DNA from: an uncultured Eubacteriales bacterium
GTDB taxonomy: Bacteria; Bacillota; Clostridia; Peptostreptococcales; Anaerovoracaceae
NCBI GenBank assembly: GCA_900315555.1
Contig: OMZN01000041.1
Location: forward strand, 1-64,000
Direction of reading: 5' to 3'
DNA: 64,000 nucleotides
Shown: in pieces, positions 1 through 8,958 of the stretch
Numbering within the stretch: the first letter of the stretch is position 1
Layout of the letters: each line of letters opens with the position of its first letter
Translations under genes and position numbers: made by a program
The notes under the pieces: model-generated
Seen by the model: the letters and a program-made list of their open reading frames with translations, nothing else
Told to the model about the DNA's origin: nothing
Databases searched by the model: none

Positions 1-1068
1 AATTCCTATGTTATAGCCGATGACAAGCTCGCTGTCATGGATTCGGTGGAAGCACCTTTCAGTGAGACATGGCTGAAGAACATAGAGTCTGCTGCAGAGG
101 GAAGGACGCCGGACTACCTGATTGTACAGCACATGGAGCCGGATCATTCCTCCAGCATTGCCGCATTTATGGATCACTACAAAAATGCGAAAATCGTAGC
201 CAGCGCCAAGGCATTTCGCATGATGGTGCAGTTCTACGGGACAGATTATCCGGAGCGCCAGGTGGTGATCAAAAACGGCGACGTTCTCGATCTGGGCACC
301 CACAAGCTCCAGTTCCTTGCTGCGCCCATGGTGCACTGGCCGGAGGTCATGATGACCTATGATCCTGCCGGCAAGGTGCTGTTCTCGGCCGATGCTTTCG
401 GAAAGTTCGGTGCCCTGGACGTGGATGAGGAATGGGCCTGTGAGGCACGCCGTTATTACTTCGGCATCGTCGGAAAGTTTGGCCAGCAGGTGCAGAACGT
501 GCTGAAAAAAGCTGCTGCACTGGACATCGAAAAGATCTGTGCGCTTCACGGACCGATGCTGGAAGCGCCGCTGGATGAATACCTGTCTTTGTATGATACC
601 TGGTCATCGTACCGTGCCGAGAGCAAAGGTGTTTTCATTGCTTACACCTCGGTGTACGGTCATACGAAAGAGGCTGTAATGATGCTGGCCGAGAAACTGA
701 AGGAAGCCGGCGTACCCCGCATTGAAATCGCTGACCTGGCCAGAGATGATCAGGCAGAAGCCGTCGAAGATGCGTTCCGGCATGATCGGCTGGTTCTGGC
801 CACCACGACATACAACAACGACATCTTTCCGTTCATGCGCACCTTCATTGAGTCGCTGACTGAACGCGGCTACAAAAATAGAAAGATCGGCCTTATTGAG
901 AACGGTACATGGGCACCGAAGGCGGCCAAGATCATGAAGGAACTTCTGGAAGGCTGCCAGGGCCTGACCTTTGCGCCGACGACGGTGAGCATCCGCTCGG
1001 CACTGCAGGAGGAGAGCCGCGCTGCCATCGAGGCACTTGCCCGTGAAATGGCTGCGCCGGCTGAGTGA
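1..1068 (+). CDS. fprA: FprA-family flavodiiron protein (5' partial)
   Basis: An A-type flavoprotein that reduces O2 or NO with electrons from rubredoxin or a similar carrier. The reading frame is open to base 1, so the true start lies upstream. The visible part has the metallo-beta-lactamase-like di-iron half with the H-x-E-x-D-H ligand set (HMEPDH, bases ~130-147) and a later HG ligand region (ALHGP), followed by a flavodoxin half beginning IAYTSVYGHT. The domain order is that of flavodiiron proteins. The gene ends 20 bases before ftsE. Missing N-terminus is estimated at about 40-50 residues by comparison with ~400-residue relatives. It suggests an anaerobe that needs oxygen or NO defence. 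Confidence 0.9.
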   Translation, partial: NSYVIADDKLAVMDSVEAPFSETWLKNIESAAEGRTPDYLIVQHMEPDHSSSIAAFMDHYKNAKIVASAKAFRMMVQFYGTDYPERQVVIKNGDVLDLGTHKLQFLAAPMVHWPEVMMTYDPAGKVLFSADAFGKFGALDVDEEWACEARRYYFGIVGKFGQQVQNVLKKAAALDIEKICALHGPMLEAPLDEYLSLYDTWSSYRAESKGVFIAYTSVYGHTKEAVMMLAEKLKEAGVPRIEIADLARDDQAEAVEDAFRHDRLVLATTTYNNDIFPFMRTFIESLTERGYKNRKIGLIENGTWAPKAAKIMKELLEGCQGLTFAPTTVSIRSALQEESRAAIEALAREMAAPAE

Positions 1069-1087
1069 TGCATGGAGTGCTGTGCCA

Positions 1088-1840
1088 ATGGCGATGATAC
1101 GATTTGACAACGTAACCAAGAACTACAGATCCAAGAAGGGACTCGACGGTGTTTCTCTGGAGATCGAGAAGGGCGAGTTTGTTTTTATCGTGGGCGCAAG
1201 CGGCGCAGGCAAGACCACCTTCATCAAGCTGATCATGAAGGAACTGGATGCAGATGAAGGCAGGATCATCATTGACGGCCGTGACGTTACGAAGCTTTCC
1301 AGCCGGGAGATTCCGCGCCATCGCCGCAGCATCGGCATTGTTTTCCAGGACTTCCGGCTGCTGCCGCAGAAGACAGTATATGAAAATGTCGCGTTTGCGA
1401 TGGAGATTGTCCGTGCGCGGCGCCGGCAGATACGCAAGCGGGTACCGGCGGTTTTGAGCATGGTGGATCTGTCAGACAGCGCCGGCAAATACCCGGCGGA
1501 ACTTTCCGCCGGCGAGCAGCAGCGGGTGGCTATTGCCCGCGCCATCGTCAACCGGCCGGGCATTCTTCTCGCCGACGAGCCGACCGGCAATCTGGACCCT
1601 GACACAGCATGGGAGATTATGAATCTGCTGGATCGGATCAACACGTTCGGCACGACGGTTCTTATGGTGACCCATGCCAAAAACATCGTGGACAAGATGG
1701 GCAAGCGCGTTGTTACCCTGGAGCAGGGAAGGGTAGCCGGCGACGTTCGCGGCGGGCGCTACCATGCGGCACCTCATCCGGAGAACGGAATCTATTTTGA
1801 TCCTGCACCCGCACCGGGAGAAAACAGGGGGAAGAGATGA
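1088..1840 (+). CDS. ftsE: Cell division ATP-binding protein FtsE
   Basis: Cytoplasmic ABC ATPase of the FtsEX complex, which signals across the membrane to activate murein hydrolases at the septum. The 250-residue product has Walker A GASGAGKTT at residues 36-44, the signature LSAGEQQR and Walker B LLADEP. I chose the ATG at 1088 because a GGAG at 1074-1077 lies ten bases upstream; the next ATG (1094) gives a start two residues later, and an ATG at 1037 lies inside the previous gene. The stop overlaps the ftsX start by four bases (ATGA), so translation is probably coupled. Confidence 0.93.
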   Translation: MAMIRFDNVTKNYRSKKGLDGVSLEIEKGEFVFIVGASGAGKTTFIKLIMKELDADEGRIIIDGRDVTKLSSREIPRHRRSIGIVFQDFRLLPQKTVYENVAFAMEIVRARRRQIRKRVPAVLSMVDLSDSAGKYPAELSAGEQQRVAIARAIVNRPGILLADEPTGNLDPDTAWEIMNLLDRINTFGTTVLMVTHAKNIVDKMGKRVVTLEQGRVAGDVRGGRYHAAPHPENGIYFDPAPAPGENRGKR

Positions 1841-2718
1841 TCAGAGCATTCGCGCAGGCCTTTCGCCAAATGCGCAGAAACAAGGCGATGACCGTCGCTT
1901 CGATTTTTGCTATTACGGCGATGCTCTTTATCCTGGGACTGTTCTTTTCGGTCATGGTCAACGTGGAGTCGGCAGCGGAGGCCGTCAAGGATGATTACAA
2001 CACCATCGAAGTCTATCTCGTGGACGGTACGACGAAGGAAACCATCGCCGCAGACCAGGAGGCAGTCAGCGCATGGGACGGTGTGGAGGCCGTGCACTAC
2101 CGCACGCGTGCCGAGGCTATGAAAATCATGAAGGAACGCTGGGGCAAGAGTGGTTACCTTCTGGACGGACTCAAAGACAACCCCCTGCCGGACTCTTTTG
2201 TGATTACGGTAGGCAGTCTGGAAAAGGCGGATGCCATCGCTGCCAAGGCCAGGGCGCTGAAGGGAAGAGAGGATGTACGCTACTACAAGGACACTGTGGG
2301 CAAATTGCTGCGGGTCACCCGCTTCATCCGTATCGCTTCTCTGATCGCGATTGCGGTGCTCTTAGTGATTGCCGTTGTCGTGGTCGCCAACACCATCAAG
2401 CTGACGGTGCTCAACCGCGCGCGGGAGATCGCTGTCATGAAATACATCGGGGCGACCAACTGGTTTATTCGCGGCCCCTTCCTTGTGGAGGGCCTGTGTC
2501 TGGGGGCGCTGTCGGCGGCGATTGCCTCCGGTGTGATCGCCCTGCTCTACAAGCGTCTGCAGGCGCATCTGAACGACCAGATACAGATGATCCTGCAGAT
2601 TCCTATGGTGGATGCGCACACGCTGATCATCAACATGATCTGGATCTTTATGGCACTTGGGATCAGTGTCGGGATCTGGGGCACGATTCTTTCGATGCGG
2701 CGCTTTTTGGATACCTGA
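1837..2718 (+). CDS. ftsX: Cell division protein FtsX (permease-like)
   Basis: Membrane partner of FtsE. The 293-residue protein shows the expected topology: a first membrane span near residues 18-42, an extracellular domain of about 120 residues, then three spans (near 165-190, 215-240 and 260-285). The length is normal for Gram-positive FtsX. It overlaps ftsE by four bases, and a peptidoglycan hydrolase follows, which is the partner that FtsEX usually controls through the extracellular loop. No unusual residues were noticed. Confidence 0.93.
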   Translation: MIRAFAQAFRQMRRNKAMTVASIFAITAMLFILGLFFSVMVNVESAAEAVKDDYNTIEVYLVDGTTKETIAADQEAVSAWDGVEAVHYRTRAEAMKIMKERWGKSGYLLDGLKDNPLPDSFVITVGSLEKADAIAAKARALKGREDVRYYKDTVGKLLRVTRFIRIASLIAIAVLLVIAVVVVANTIKLTVLNRAREIAVMKYIGATNWFIRGPFLVEGLCLGALSAAIASGVIALLYKRLQAHLNDQIQMILQIPMVDAHTLIINMIWIFMALGISVGIWGTILSMRRFLDT

Positions 2719-2724
2719 TGCGCA

Positions 2725-2759
2725 GAACATGTGGGAAGGGTACGGAACATGCGGGAAGG
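2725..2759 (+). repeat. Imperfect direct repeat containing a ribosome binding site
   Basis: GAACATGTGGGAAGG (2725-2739) recurs with one mismatch as GAACATGCGGGAAGG (2745-2759). The second copy supplies the Shine-Dalgarno of the M23 gene. It looks like a short duplication in the ftsX-M23 spacer. Confidence 0.8.
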
Positions 2760-2766
2760 TGAGAGC

Positions 2767-3927
2767 ATGAGAAAACAAAAAGCAAGGGAACTTGCAGTGC
2801 TTATCCTGGCGCTGCTGCTGGGTCTGTCACTGACGATAGGGAGCGCTGCCGCTGCCAGTGTCAGTCAGAAGAAAGCGGATCTCAAGAAGGGCAGAGCCAG
2901 GGAGTCTGCTCTGGTAGATAAGATCCAGGGACTGGAGGACAATATTTCCAGAACCGAAGGTTCCATCGCCGGGCTGCATGCCAGGATCCGGACGACACAG
3001 GCGGTCATCAAACAGAATGAGGCAGCCATCAACAGACAGAAAAAAGCGCTGCAGAGCGCCAATGAAGATCTTGATGACAGACTGTGCGCCATCTACAAGA
3101 TGGGGTCGATCGGGTTCCTCGATGTGATTTTCAGTGCCCGCAGTGCATCAGACCTTCTGGAAAATGTTGAGATGGTGCGCAGCATCTATCAGAACGACCG
3201 GAAGATCGTCCGCCGCGTGCAGACAGGGTATCAGTCGCTGAAAAAGAAGCAGGCGGCGCTGCAGGCGCAGCAAAGCCGGCTGCGCAGTCAGCAGGCCAGC
3301 CTGCAGGAAAAGGAAAAGACGCTTGCTTCACGCAGGAAGGATCTGACGGCACAGCGCAAGGCTGTTTCTGCGGGGAATGCCAGGCTGGCAGTGGAGATTG
3401 ACCAGCTGGAGGAAGAGGCCAGAGCGCTCGACAAGACGGTGGCTGCTTATGGCAGAAACAGAGAGGGGTCTTCCGCCGGCTCTGCCGGTTCCTCCCGCGG
3501 CAGCAGCGGTTCCTCCCGCGGCAGCGGCGGCTCTCAAAACACCGGCGGTGCTATGATGTGGCCGGTTGCGGGCAGCATCACCTGCGGTTACGGCAGCCGG
3601 ATCTGCCCTATTCACGGACCGGAGTTTCATACAGGCATCGACATTGCGGCTTCCTATGGGCAGGCGGTCGTCGCAGCGCGGGCCGGCACGGTGATGCAGG
3701 CCGGTGCCAACGGCGGCTACGGCAATTCTATCATCATCTATCACGGCGGCGGTATCAGCACCTTGTATGGACATAACAGTAGCGTAGCTGTCTCTGTCGG
3801 TGCTCATGTGCGCAAGGGACAGAAAATCGCTGCAGCGGGCAGCACCGGCAACTCCACCGGCGTGCATTGTCACTTCGAAGTCAGAGTAAACGGATCCTGT
3901 GTTAATCCGATGAATTATTTATACTGA
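2767..3927 (+). CDS. Secreted murein hydrolase (EnvC-like coiled coil plus M23 peptidase)
   Basis: Extracellular zinc endopeptidase or amidase activator likely driven by FtsEX. The 386-residue product has a signal peptide (hydrophobic residues ~8-30), a long heptad-rich coiled coil (~33-235), a Ser/Gly linker and a C-terminal LytM/M23 domain. The zinc-site motifs are HTGID and the HxH of VHCHFE, so the peptidase looks catalytically intact, unlike EnvC itself. The ATG at 2767 is chosen because GGAAGG lies seven bases upstream; in-frame ATGs at 2731 and 2749 lack that spacing. Its position directly after ftsX supports a PcsB/EnvC-type role in cell separation. Confidence 0.88.
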   Translation: MRKQKARELAVLILALLLGLSLTIGSAAAASVSQKKADLKKGRARESALVDKIQGLEDNISRTEGSIAGLHARIRTTQAVIKQNEAAINRQKKALQSANEDLDDRLCAIYKMGSIGFLDVIFSARSASDLLENVEMVRSIYQNDRKIVRRVQTGYQSLKKKQAALQAQQSRLRSQQASLQEKEKTLASRRKDLTAQRKAVSAGNARLAVEIDQLEEEARALDKTVAAYGRNREGSSAGSAGSSRGSSGSSRGSGGSQNTGGAMMWPVAGSITCGYGSRICPIHGPEFHTGIDIAASYGQAVVAARAGTVMQAGANGGYGNSIIIYHGGGISTLYGHNSSVAVSVGAHVRKGQKIAAAGSTGNSTGVHCHFEVRVNGSCVNPMNYLY

Positions 3928-3989
3928 TATTTATTGATGCAGACAGATCCGCAGCGCAGTCTGCGGCAGAGAGGAAACAGTCCAAGTTC

Positions 3990-5630
3990 ATGAACAACAT
4001 CCATCCTATCGTAGCGGCTTTATTAAAAAAAAGAGGCATCACACAACCGGAAGCCATGGCGGAATTTCTCTCCGACCGGCCGAAGGCAACCTATGATCCT
4101 TTCCTCTTCCGCGATATGGAAGCCAGCGTGGAGACCATCGCCCGTACTGCGCGGGACGGCGGCCGCATCTGTATCTACGGGGATTACGATGCTGACGGCG
4201 TTACCGCAACAACGATTATGATGACGGTGCTGCGTCAGCTTACCGACAAGGTGGACTATTACATTCCTTCCCGCTTCCGGGAAGGCTACGGCCTCAACAA
4301 AGACGCCATCACGTCCATTCGCGGGGAAGGCGCCGATCTCCTGATTACGGTGGATAACGGCAGCGCTTTTCCTGAGGAGGTGGCGCATGCCAGGGAATGC
4401 GGCCTTGAGGTAGTGGTCACTGATCACCACAGCATCGGCGAAGCACAGGCCGACTGCCTGATGATCAATCCCAAGCAGAAGGACAGCGGCTATCCTTTTC
4501 CCTATCTTGCCGGCTGCGGTGTGGCCTATAAAGTGGCACAGGCTCTCCAGCGGAAAGGGTACTTTGAGCATAGTCTGCTGGCGCGGCTGCTGGATCTGGT
4601 CGCCATCGGCACCATCGGCGATGTGGTGCCGCTCGTGGACGAGAACAGGACACTTGTCAAATACGGGCTGTGTGAAATTAACAGCGGCAACAGGCTTTCG
4701 CTGAAGCTGTTTGAGGAAGTGATTCCGCTTACCCCCGGCAGCATTGACGCAGAGAGTGTTTCCTTTGGCATTGTACCGCGGATCAATGCGGCGGGGAGAA
4801 TGAAGACGGCTGATATCGGCGTGAAGCTGCTGCTTTCCGAGGATATCAACGATATTCGTCTCAATGCGCTGATCATGCAGGGCTATAACGAGAAGCGCCG
4901 GGAAGAGCAGGACAAAACTTACGACGTATGTATGCAGCTTATGGAGGAGCAGTGCCCGGACAGCCTGTTTCCTGTAATTCGTGCTGAGCATGCCCATGAA
5001 GGCATCACCGGCATCGTTGCGGGCAAGATCCGCGAGACGATCAAGAAACCGGTGATCATTGTGACACCTACAGGCAACGGCCTGCTGAAAGGCACGGGAC
5101 GCTGCATTGAAAGTCTCGATTTGTATCAGATCATGAAACAGCATCAGCCGCTATACATCAAATTCGGCGGCCACAAAGGCGCCTGCGGCTTTACGATGGA
5201 AGAGAAAAATCTGGACAAGCTGCGCAAAGCGCTGCATGAAGATCTTGCAGCGATGGATCCCACGGCGCTTCAGGAAACGACTCGCTTTGATCTTCCTATT
5301 GATGCAGAGCAGATATCCCTGGAGACCATTCGCAGTCTTTCTGTGCTGGAGCCCTTCGGCGCCGGCAATCCCAGACCGGTCTTTCTCCTTCGTGCGATGA
5401 CTGTACAATCAGTTCGCCGCATGGGCAGCCGCGGACAGCATGCCCGTCTGCATCTGCTGGATTCGAGCGGTACGCCGGTCGAGGTGATTTTGTTCAGCCG
5501 GGCGGGAGAGTATGAGGAATTGCTGCAGCAGGGCAGGCGGATCCACGTGGCGGGAAGCCTTTCCATCAATAGCTTCCAGGGCAGGGATACACCGCAGATG
5601 GAGGCGGTGGATATGAAAGCTGCGGACTGA
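3990..5630 (+). CDS. recJ: Single-stranded-DNA exonuclease RecJ
   Basis: 5'-3' ssDNA exonuclease of recombination and mismatch repair. The 546-residue protein has the DHH-family motifs GDYDADGVT (residues ~64-72) and VTDHH (~143-147), then the DHHA1 region with GGHKGACGF, and a C-terminal OB-like segment. Its length is close to the short end of bacterial RecJ. It starts 62 bases after the M23 gene and ends 11 bases before ctpA, so it is probably cotranscribed with both. All metal-binding motifs seem present. Confidence 0.93.
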   Translation: MNNIHPIVAALLKKRGITQPEAMAEFLSDRPKATYDPFLFRDMEASVETIARTARDGGRICIYGDYDADGVTATTIMMTVLRQLTDKVDYYIPSRFREGYGLNKDAITSIRGEGADLLITVDNGSAFPEEVAHARECGLEVVVTDHHSIGEAQADCLMINPKQKDSGYPFPYLAGCGVAYKVAQALQRKGYFEHSLLARLLDLVAIGTIGDVVPLVDENRTLVKYGLCEINSGNRLSLKLFEEVIPLTPGSIDAESVSFGIVPRINAAGRMKTADIGVKLLLSEDINDIRLNALIMQGYNEKRREEQDKTYDVCMQLMEEQCPDSLFPVIRAEHAHEGITGIVAGKIRETIKKPVIIVTPTGNGLLKGTGRCIESLDLYQIMKQHQPLYIKFGGHKGACGFTMEEKNLDKLRKALHEDLAAMDPTALQETTRFDLPIDAEQISLETIRSLSVLEPFGAGNPRPVFLLRAMTVQSVRRMGSRGQHARLHLLDSSGTPVEVILFSRAGEYEELLQQGRRIHVAGSLSINSFQGRDTPQMEAVDMKAAD

Positions 5631-5641
5631 GAGGAACGACC

Positions 5642-6751
5642 ATGAAACGTGTGCAAATCAAAAGAAACTTTCTGATTCTCCTGCTGGCGGCTGCTGTTTT
5701 GGCCGGTGGTTTCGGCGGCTGGGCGCTGGGAAGCCATGCGGTAGGCAGCAAATATCACAAGCTGGAACAGCTTCGCAGCATCATCGACAGCAGCTATTAC
5801 GAAAAAACGAACGATGATAAGCTGGTGACGCAGGCCTGCAAGGGTTTGGTGAAGGGACTGGGCGATCCCTATTCGGAGTACATGACGAAGAAGGAGACGG
5901 AGGCATGGAAGACCAGTGTCCTGGGTGAGTATGAGGGCGTCGGGATGATTCTCGCCCAGAACGCCAAGACAAAGGCCATTGTCGTGGTTTCGGTGGTGGA
6001 TGCCAGTCCCGCAGAGAAAGCCGGCATTCGCGCCGGGGATATCGTCAAAAAAGTGGATGACAAGCATTATGAGGATGTGGACGATGTGGCGCAGGCCATC
6101 CGCGGTACAGCAGGATCCCAGGTGGATCTGGGGATGGAGCGTGACGGCAGGACGTATACAAAGCGCCTGACGCGTGAAGCAATTACCATGCAGACTGTCG
6201 AGACCAGGCAGCTTGCGGGAAAAATCGGCTACATCCGGCTTACCTCCTTTGAAAAAAGCAGCGCTGACGACTTCAAGAAAGCGCTGACTGCCTGCGAGAA
6301 AAAGGGCAACAAGGGACTGATCATCGATCTGCGCGATAATGGCGGCGGTCTGGTGGATGTCTGTGCCGACATTGCCGATGAGCTGATGGGCAAGGGCGTG
6401 CTGACCTATATGGAAGGCCAGGACGGCAAGAGAACCTACTACCGGACCAAAGCCGGCAGGACCAAGCTGCCCTATGTATTGCTGGTTAACGGCAATACCG
6501 CCAGCGCGTCAGAGATCCTTACGGCAGCGGTGATGGACAACACCGATAATAAGGTGGTAGGAACCAGGACCTTCGGCAAGGGGGTTGTGCAGGACGTCAT
6601 GAGCTTCAAAGACGGGACATCCCTCAAGCTGACGGTGAAGCAGTATTTTTCTCCCAAGGGAAAGACCATTCACAAGAAGGGCATTACACCGGACTATGTG
6701 GTCAAGAGCCGCAAAGCGCAGCTGGCGAAGGCTGAGGCGCTGCTGCAGTAG
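5642..6751 (+). CDS. ctpA: C-terminal processing peptidase (S41)
   Basis: Serine/lysine-dyad protease that acts outside the membrane on misfolded or regulatory proteins. The 369-residue product has an N-terminal signal anchor (residues ~9-28), a PDZ domain (~97-180) and an S41 catalytic domain. The NTASASEI motif carries the nucleophile Ser at 288 or 290 and FGKG supplies the general-base Lys313. The start follows a purine-rich GAGAGGAACG. In other Firmicutes ctp genes often sit near ftsEX and M23 genes, as here, which supports an envelope role. Confidence 0.93.
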   Translation: MKRVQIKRNFLILLLAAAVLAGGFGGWALGSHAVGSKYHKLEQLRSIIDSSYYEKTNDDKLVTQACKGLVKGLGDPYSEYMTKKETEAWKTSVLGEYEGVGMILAQNAKTKAIVVVSVVDASPAEKAGIRAGDIVKKVDDKHYEDVDDVAQAIRGTAGSQVDLGMERDGRTYTKRLTREAITMQTVETRQLAGKIGYIRLTSFEKSSADDFKKALTACEKKGNKGLIIDLRDNGGGLVDVCADIADELMGKGVLTYMEGQDGKRTYYRTKAGRTKLPYVLLVNGNTASASEILTAAVMDNTDNKVVGTRTFGKGVVQDVMSFKDGTSLKLTVKQYFSPKGKTIHKKGITPDYVVKSRKAQLAKAEALLQ

Positions 6752-6767
6752 GAAGTCTTTTGATAGC

Positions 6768-8165
6768 ATGGATAGTGAAAAAGGACAAGAGAACACAGTG
6801 ACCCGTTTCATCTATATGGGTGACCCGCAGTGTGAGCGCATCCGCCGTTCTGCGGACAGTTACCGTCTGTGGTCGCATCTTTTGGACGTGGCACAGGCCC
6901 GGGCCGGTGAAGATGCGCTGCTGGTGCTGGGAGGCGATCTGGTGAACCGCGGGGGCGGCGATGCGGAATGGGCCGCTTTTTCCCGTGCAGTGGCGGCGCG
7001 GCGAGGCAGCGGCAGCGTGGTATCGGTTGCCGGCAACTGTGATCGGAAACGGCACGGCACGCATAACTTTTTTTCCTTTGATTACGGGCAGATACACTTT
7101 CTGATGCTGGACAGCAACTACATGGGCAGTCCGGATCCGGCGGTCTGGGCACCGATTCGCCGCTGGATCCGGGAGGATACTGCGCATACCGATCGGCCGG
7201 TGCGGATCGCTGTGCTGCATCATCCGCTGTATACGGTGGGCAGCGCACTGGATGATGATGTGCGTGCTGCAGTGATGCGCCGGGGCTGTCTGGATCTGTT
7301 TCGCGGCGGCGGCATCAGCATGGTGCTGTGCGGCCATCAACATCTATACTGCCGCTGCGGGATTGCCGGCGGCATTACGCAGCTGATCGGTGTTTCCGGC
7401 ACCAAGTATTTCGACGGACCTGCAATGGATCGCATGGAGGTGGCTGCTGTGAACGTGTCGACAGCATCGATCCTGGAGACGGATGGAAAGCGCCTGTGCC
7501 TGACGACAATTGATCCTGCGGGGTCTGTGCTGGATCACTGCGAAAAGATGATACGGCAGCCGGTTTACCGGCCGCCGCAGGTGACTGCATCCGAAACAGC
7601 CTGTCCAGCGGCAGGGGAGGCTCGTTCCGGGCCGTGGCTGGATCATCGGGATGCCCCAGCGGCTTCCCTTAGAGAAACGGGAAATTTGCCGGTGACTTCT
7701 TTACCGCAGCCTGCACCGGGGATTCTTCGTCTCGGCGGTGTCGGTTTCGATGGCGCACGCTATCTCTCTCATGCAGTGCTTTCCGGCATGCCGGCACGCC
7801 GTCAGCGGTTTTCACTACGGCGGCGCGGCCGCCTCTGCCATGTAGATGTTACCGGGGTTCCGCTTTTTGATGTGCTCGGCAGGGCAGGCTGGAACGGCAC
7901 CGGCGACGGCCTGTTGCTCGGCGGCAGAGCCGGTGCATCGTATGCACTGCCTCTGCAGGCGCTGCTGGATGGGCGCTGTTTTGAGACGGATCGTGCAGAT
8001 GCTCCGGTTGTTCCTGTCATTGCCGGGGAAGCGGAGGGCCTGCGGCTCTATGCCGGGCAGACGGATCCGGGACAGTACAACGGAAAGGCGTGGATGCACG
8101 CTCTGCATACCATGGAAGTGATTGATCTGTCGGATATGCTGAACGAGACAGGCGATGATGGATGA
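6768..8165 (+). CDS. Metallophosphoesterase with C-terminal SUOX-like domain
   Basis: Calcineurin-like phosphoesterase of unknown substrate. The first ~250 of 465 residues have the metal-site blocks GDPQ, GGDLVN, GNCD (usually GNHD/E), LHHP and CGHQH. The remaining C-terminal part (from about residue 320) has GVPLFDVLGRAGW and an end pattern GKAWMHALHTMEVI that I read as the sulfite-oxidase/molybdopterin-binding-like fold, without an obvious cofactor Cys. No signal peptide is evident. The start at 6768 follows AGGAAG by about 12 bases. It overlaps the region just before fdhD. The phosphoesterase call is strong; the C-terminal fold assignment is inference from pattern. Confidence 0.75.
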   Translation: MDSEKGQENTVTRFIYMGDPQCERIRRSADSYRLWSHLLDVAQARAGEDALLVLGGDLVNRGGGDAEWAAFSRAVAARRGSGSVVSVAGNCDRKRHGTHNFFSFDYGQIHFLMLDSNYMGSPDPAVWAPIRRWIREDTAHTDRPVRIAVLHHPLYTVGSALDDDVRAAVMRRGCLDLFRGGGISMVLCGHQHLYCRCGIAGGITQLIGVSGTKYFDGPAMDRMEVAAVNVSTASILETDGKRLCLTTIDPAGSVLDHCEKMIRQPVYRPPQVTASETACPAAGEARSGPWLDHRDAPAASLRETGNLPVTSLPQPAPGILRLGGVGFDGARYLSHAVLSGMPARRQRFSLRRRGRLCHVDVTGVPLFDVLGRAGWNGTGDGLLLGGRAGASYALPLQALLDGRCFETDRADAPVVPVIAGEAEGLRLYAGQTDPGQYNGKAWMHALHTMEVIDLSDMLNETGDDG

Positions 8166-8199
8166 CTCATTGAATCTTGGATTGCAAAAGGATGACAGC

Positions 8200-8958
8200 A
8201 TGAAAATCATTGATGAACTTGCACTGAAAGGGACGCATGCCACAGCGGCCAGCAGGCGGATCCTGCGCGACGGAACGGAGCGGATGGAAACGCGGGAATT
8301 GCTGGGAGAGGTGCTTCTTAAAATCTGTGTCGATGGCGAAAGCGCCGGGGAAATTATGTGCACGCCTGAGCGCCTTCCCGAGCTGGTGACAGGCTGGTTG
8401 CGCTATGCCGGAAAGATCACGGCGGCTGATGAGATCGAGACCATTCGGTTCTTTGAGGAACCCAAAACCGCGCCGCTGCGGCTTGCAGCGGAGGTTGCCC
8501 TGCGGCCTTCGAAGGCAGAGGCGGCGCCGGTTCGCTCGGACGCGAGCTCACTGCAGCCTGCGGATCTCTTTGCGCTGGCGGATCGCTTCGATGAAGGGCT
8601 GCCGCAGCGCGAGAGGACTGGTGCGACGCATAATTGTATGCTGGCGCAGGTTGGTGGGGCAGAACCCGAGATTCTATTCCGCAGCGAGGATGCCGGGCGG
8701 CATAGTGCCATGGATAAAGCCATTGGCTGGGGCCTGCTGCATGATGTGGATTTCTCGGCGTGCCTGCTTTATGCCAGCGGCCGAACGAGCCGCGCCATGG
8801 TGCTGAAGGCTGTCCGTGCCGGTGTGCAGACACTGGCCGGGCGTTCGCATGTCTCCCTGGGAGCAGTGCGGCTGGCTGCTGAAAGCGGCCTGACTTTGGT
8901 GGGATTTTGTGATGGCCGGGGCATGAATGTTTATGCGCCGGAAAGGAGAATGGTGTAA
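8200..8958 (+). CDS. fdhD: FdhD-family protein lacking the usual CxxC
   Basis: FdhD transfers sulfur from a desulfurase to the molybdenum cofactor of formate dehydrogenase. This 252-residue homologue keeps SEDAGRHSAMDK and the long C-terminal block GRTSRAMVLKAVRAG ... GLTLVGFCDGRG typical of FdhD. The loop that normally holds the catalytic CGxCG is replaced by a Ser/Ala/Asp-rich segment (PVRSDASS), so sulfurtransfer by the known mechanism is doubtful. The ATG at 8200 has AAGGAT seven bases upstream; ATGs at 8155 and 8158, overlapping the previous stop, are alternatives. No formate dehydrogenase gene is present in the window. Confidence 0.78.
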   Translation: MKIIDELALKGTHATAASRRILRDGTERMETRELLGEVLLKICVDGESAGEIMCTPERLPELVTGWLRYAGKITAADEIETIRFFEEPKTAPLRLAAEVALRPSKAEAAPVRSDASSLQPADLFALADRFDEGLPQRERTGATHNCMLAQVGGAEPEILFRSEDAGRHSAMDKAIGWGLLHDVDFSACLLYASGRTSRAMVLKAVRAGVQTLAGRSHVSLGAVRLAAESGLTLVGFCDGRGMNVYAPERRMV

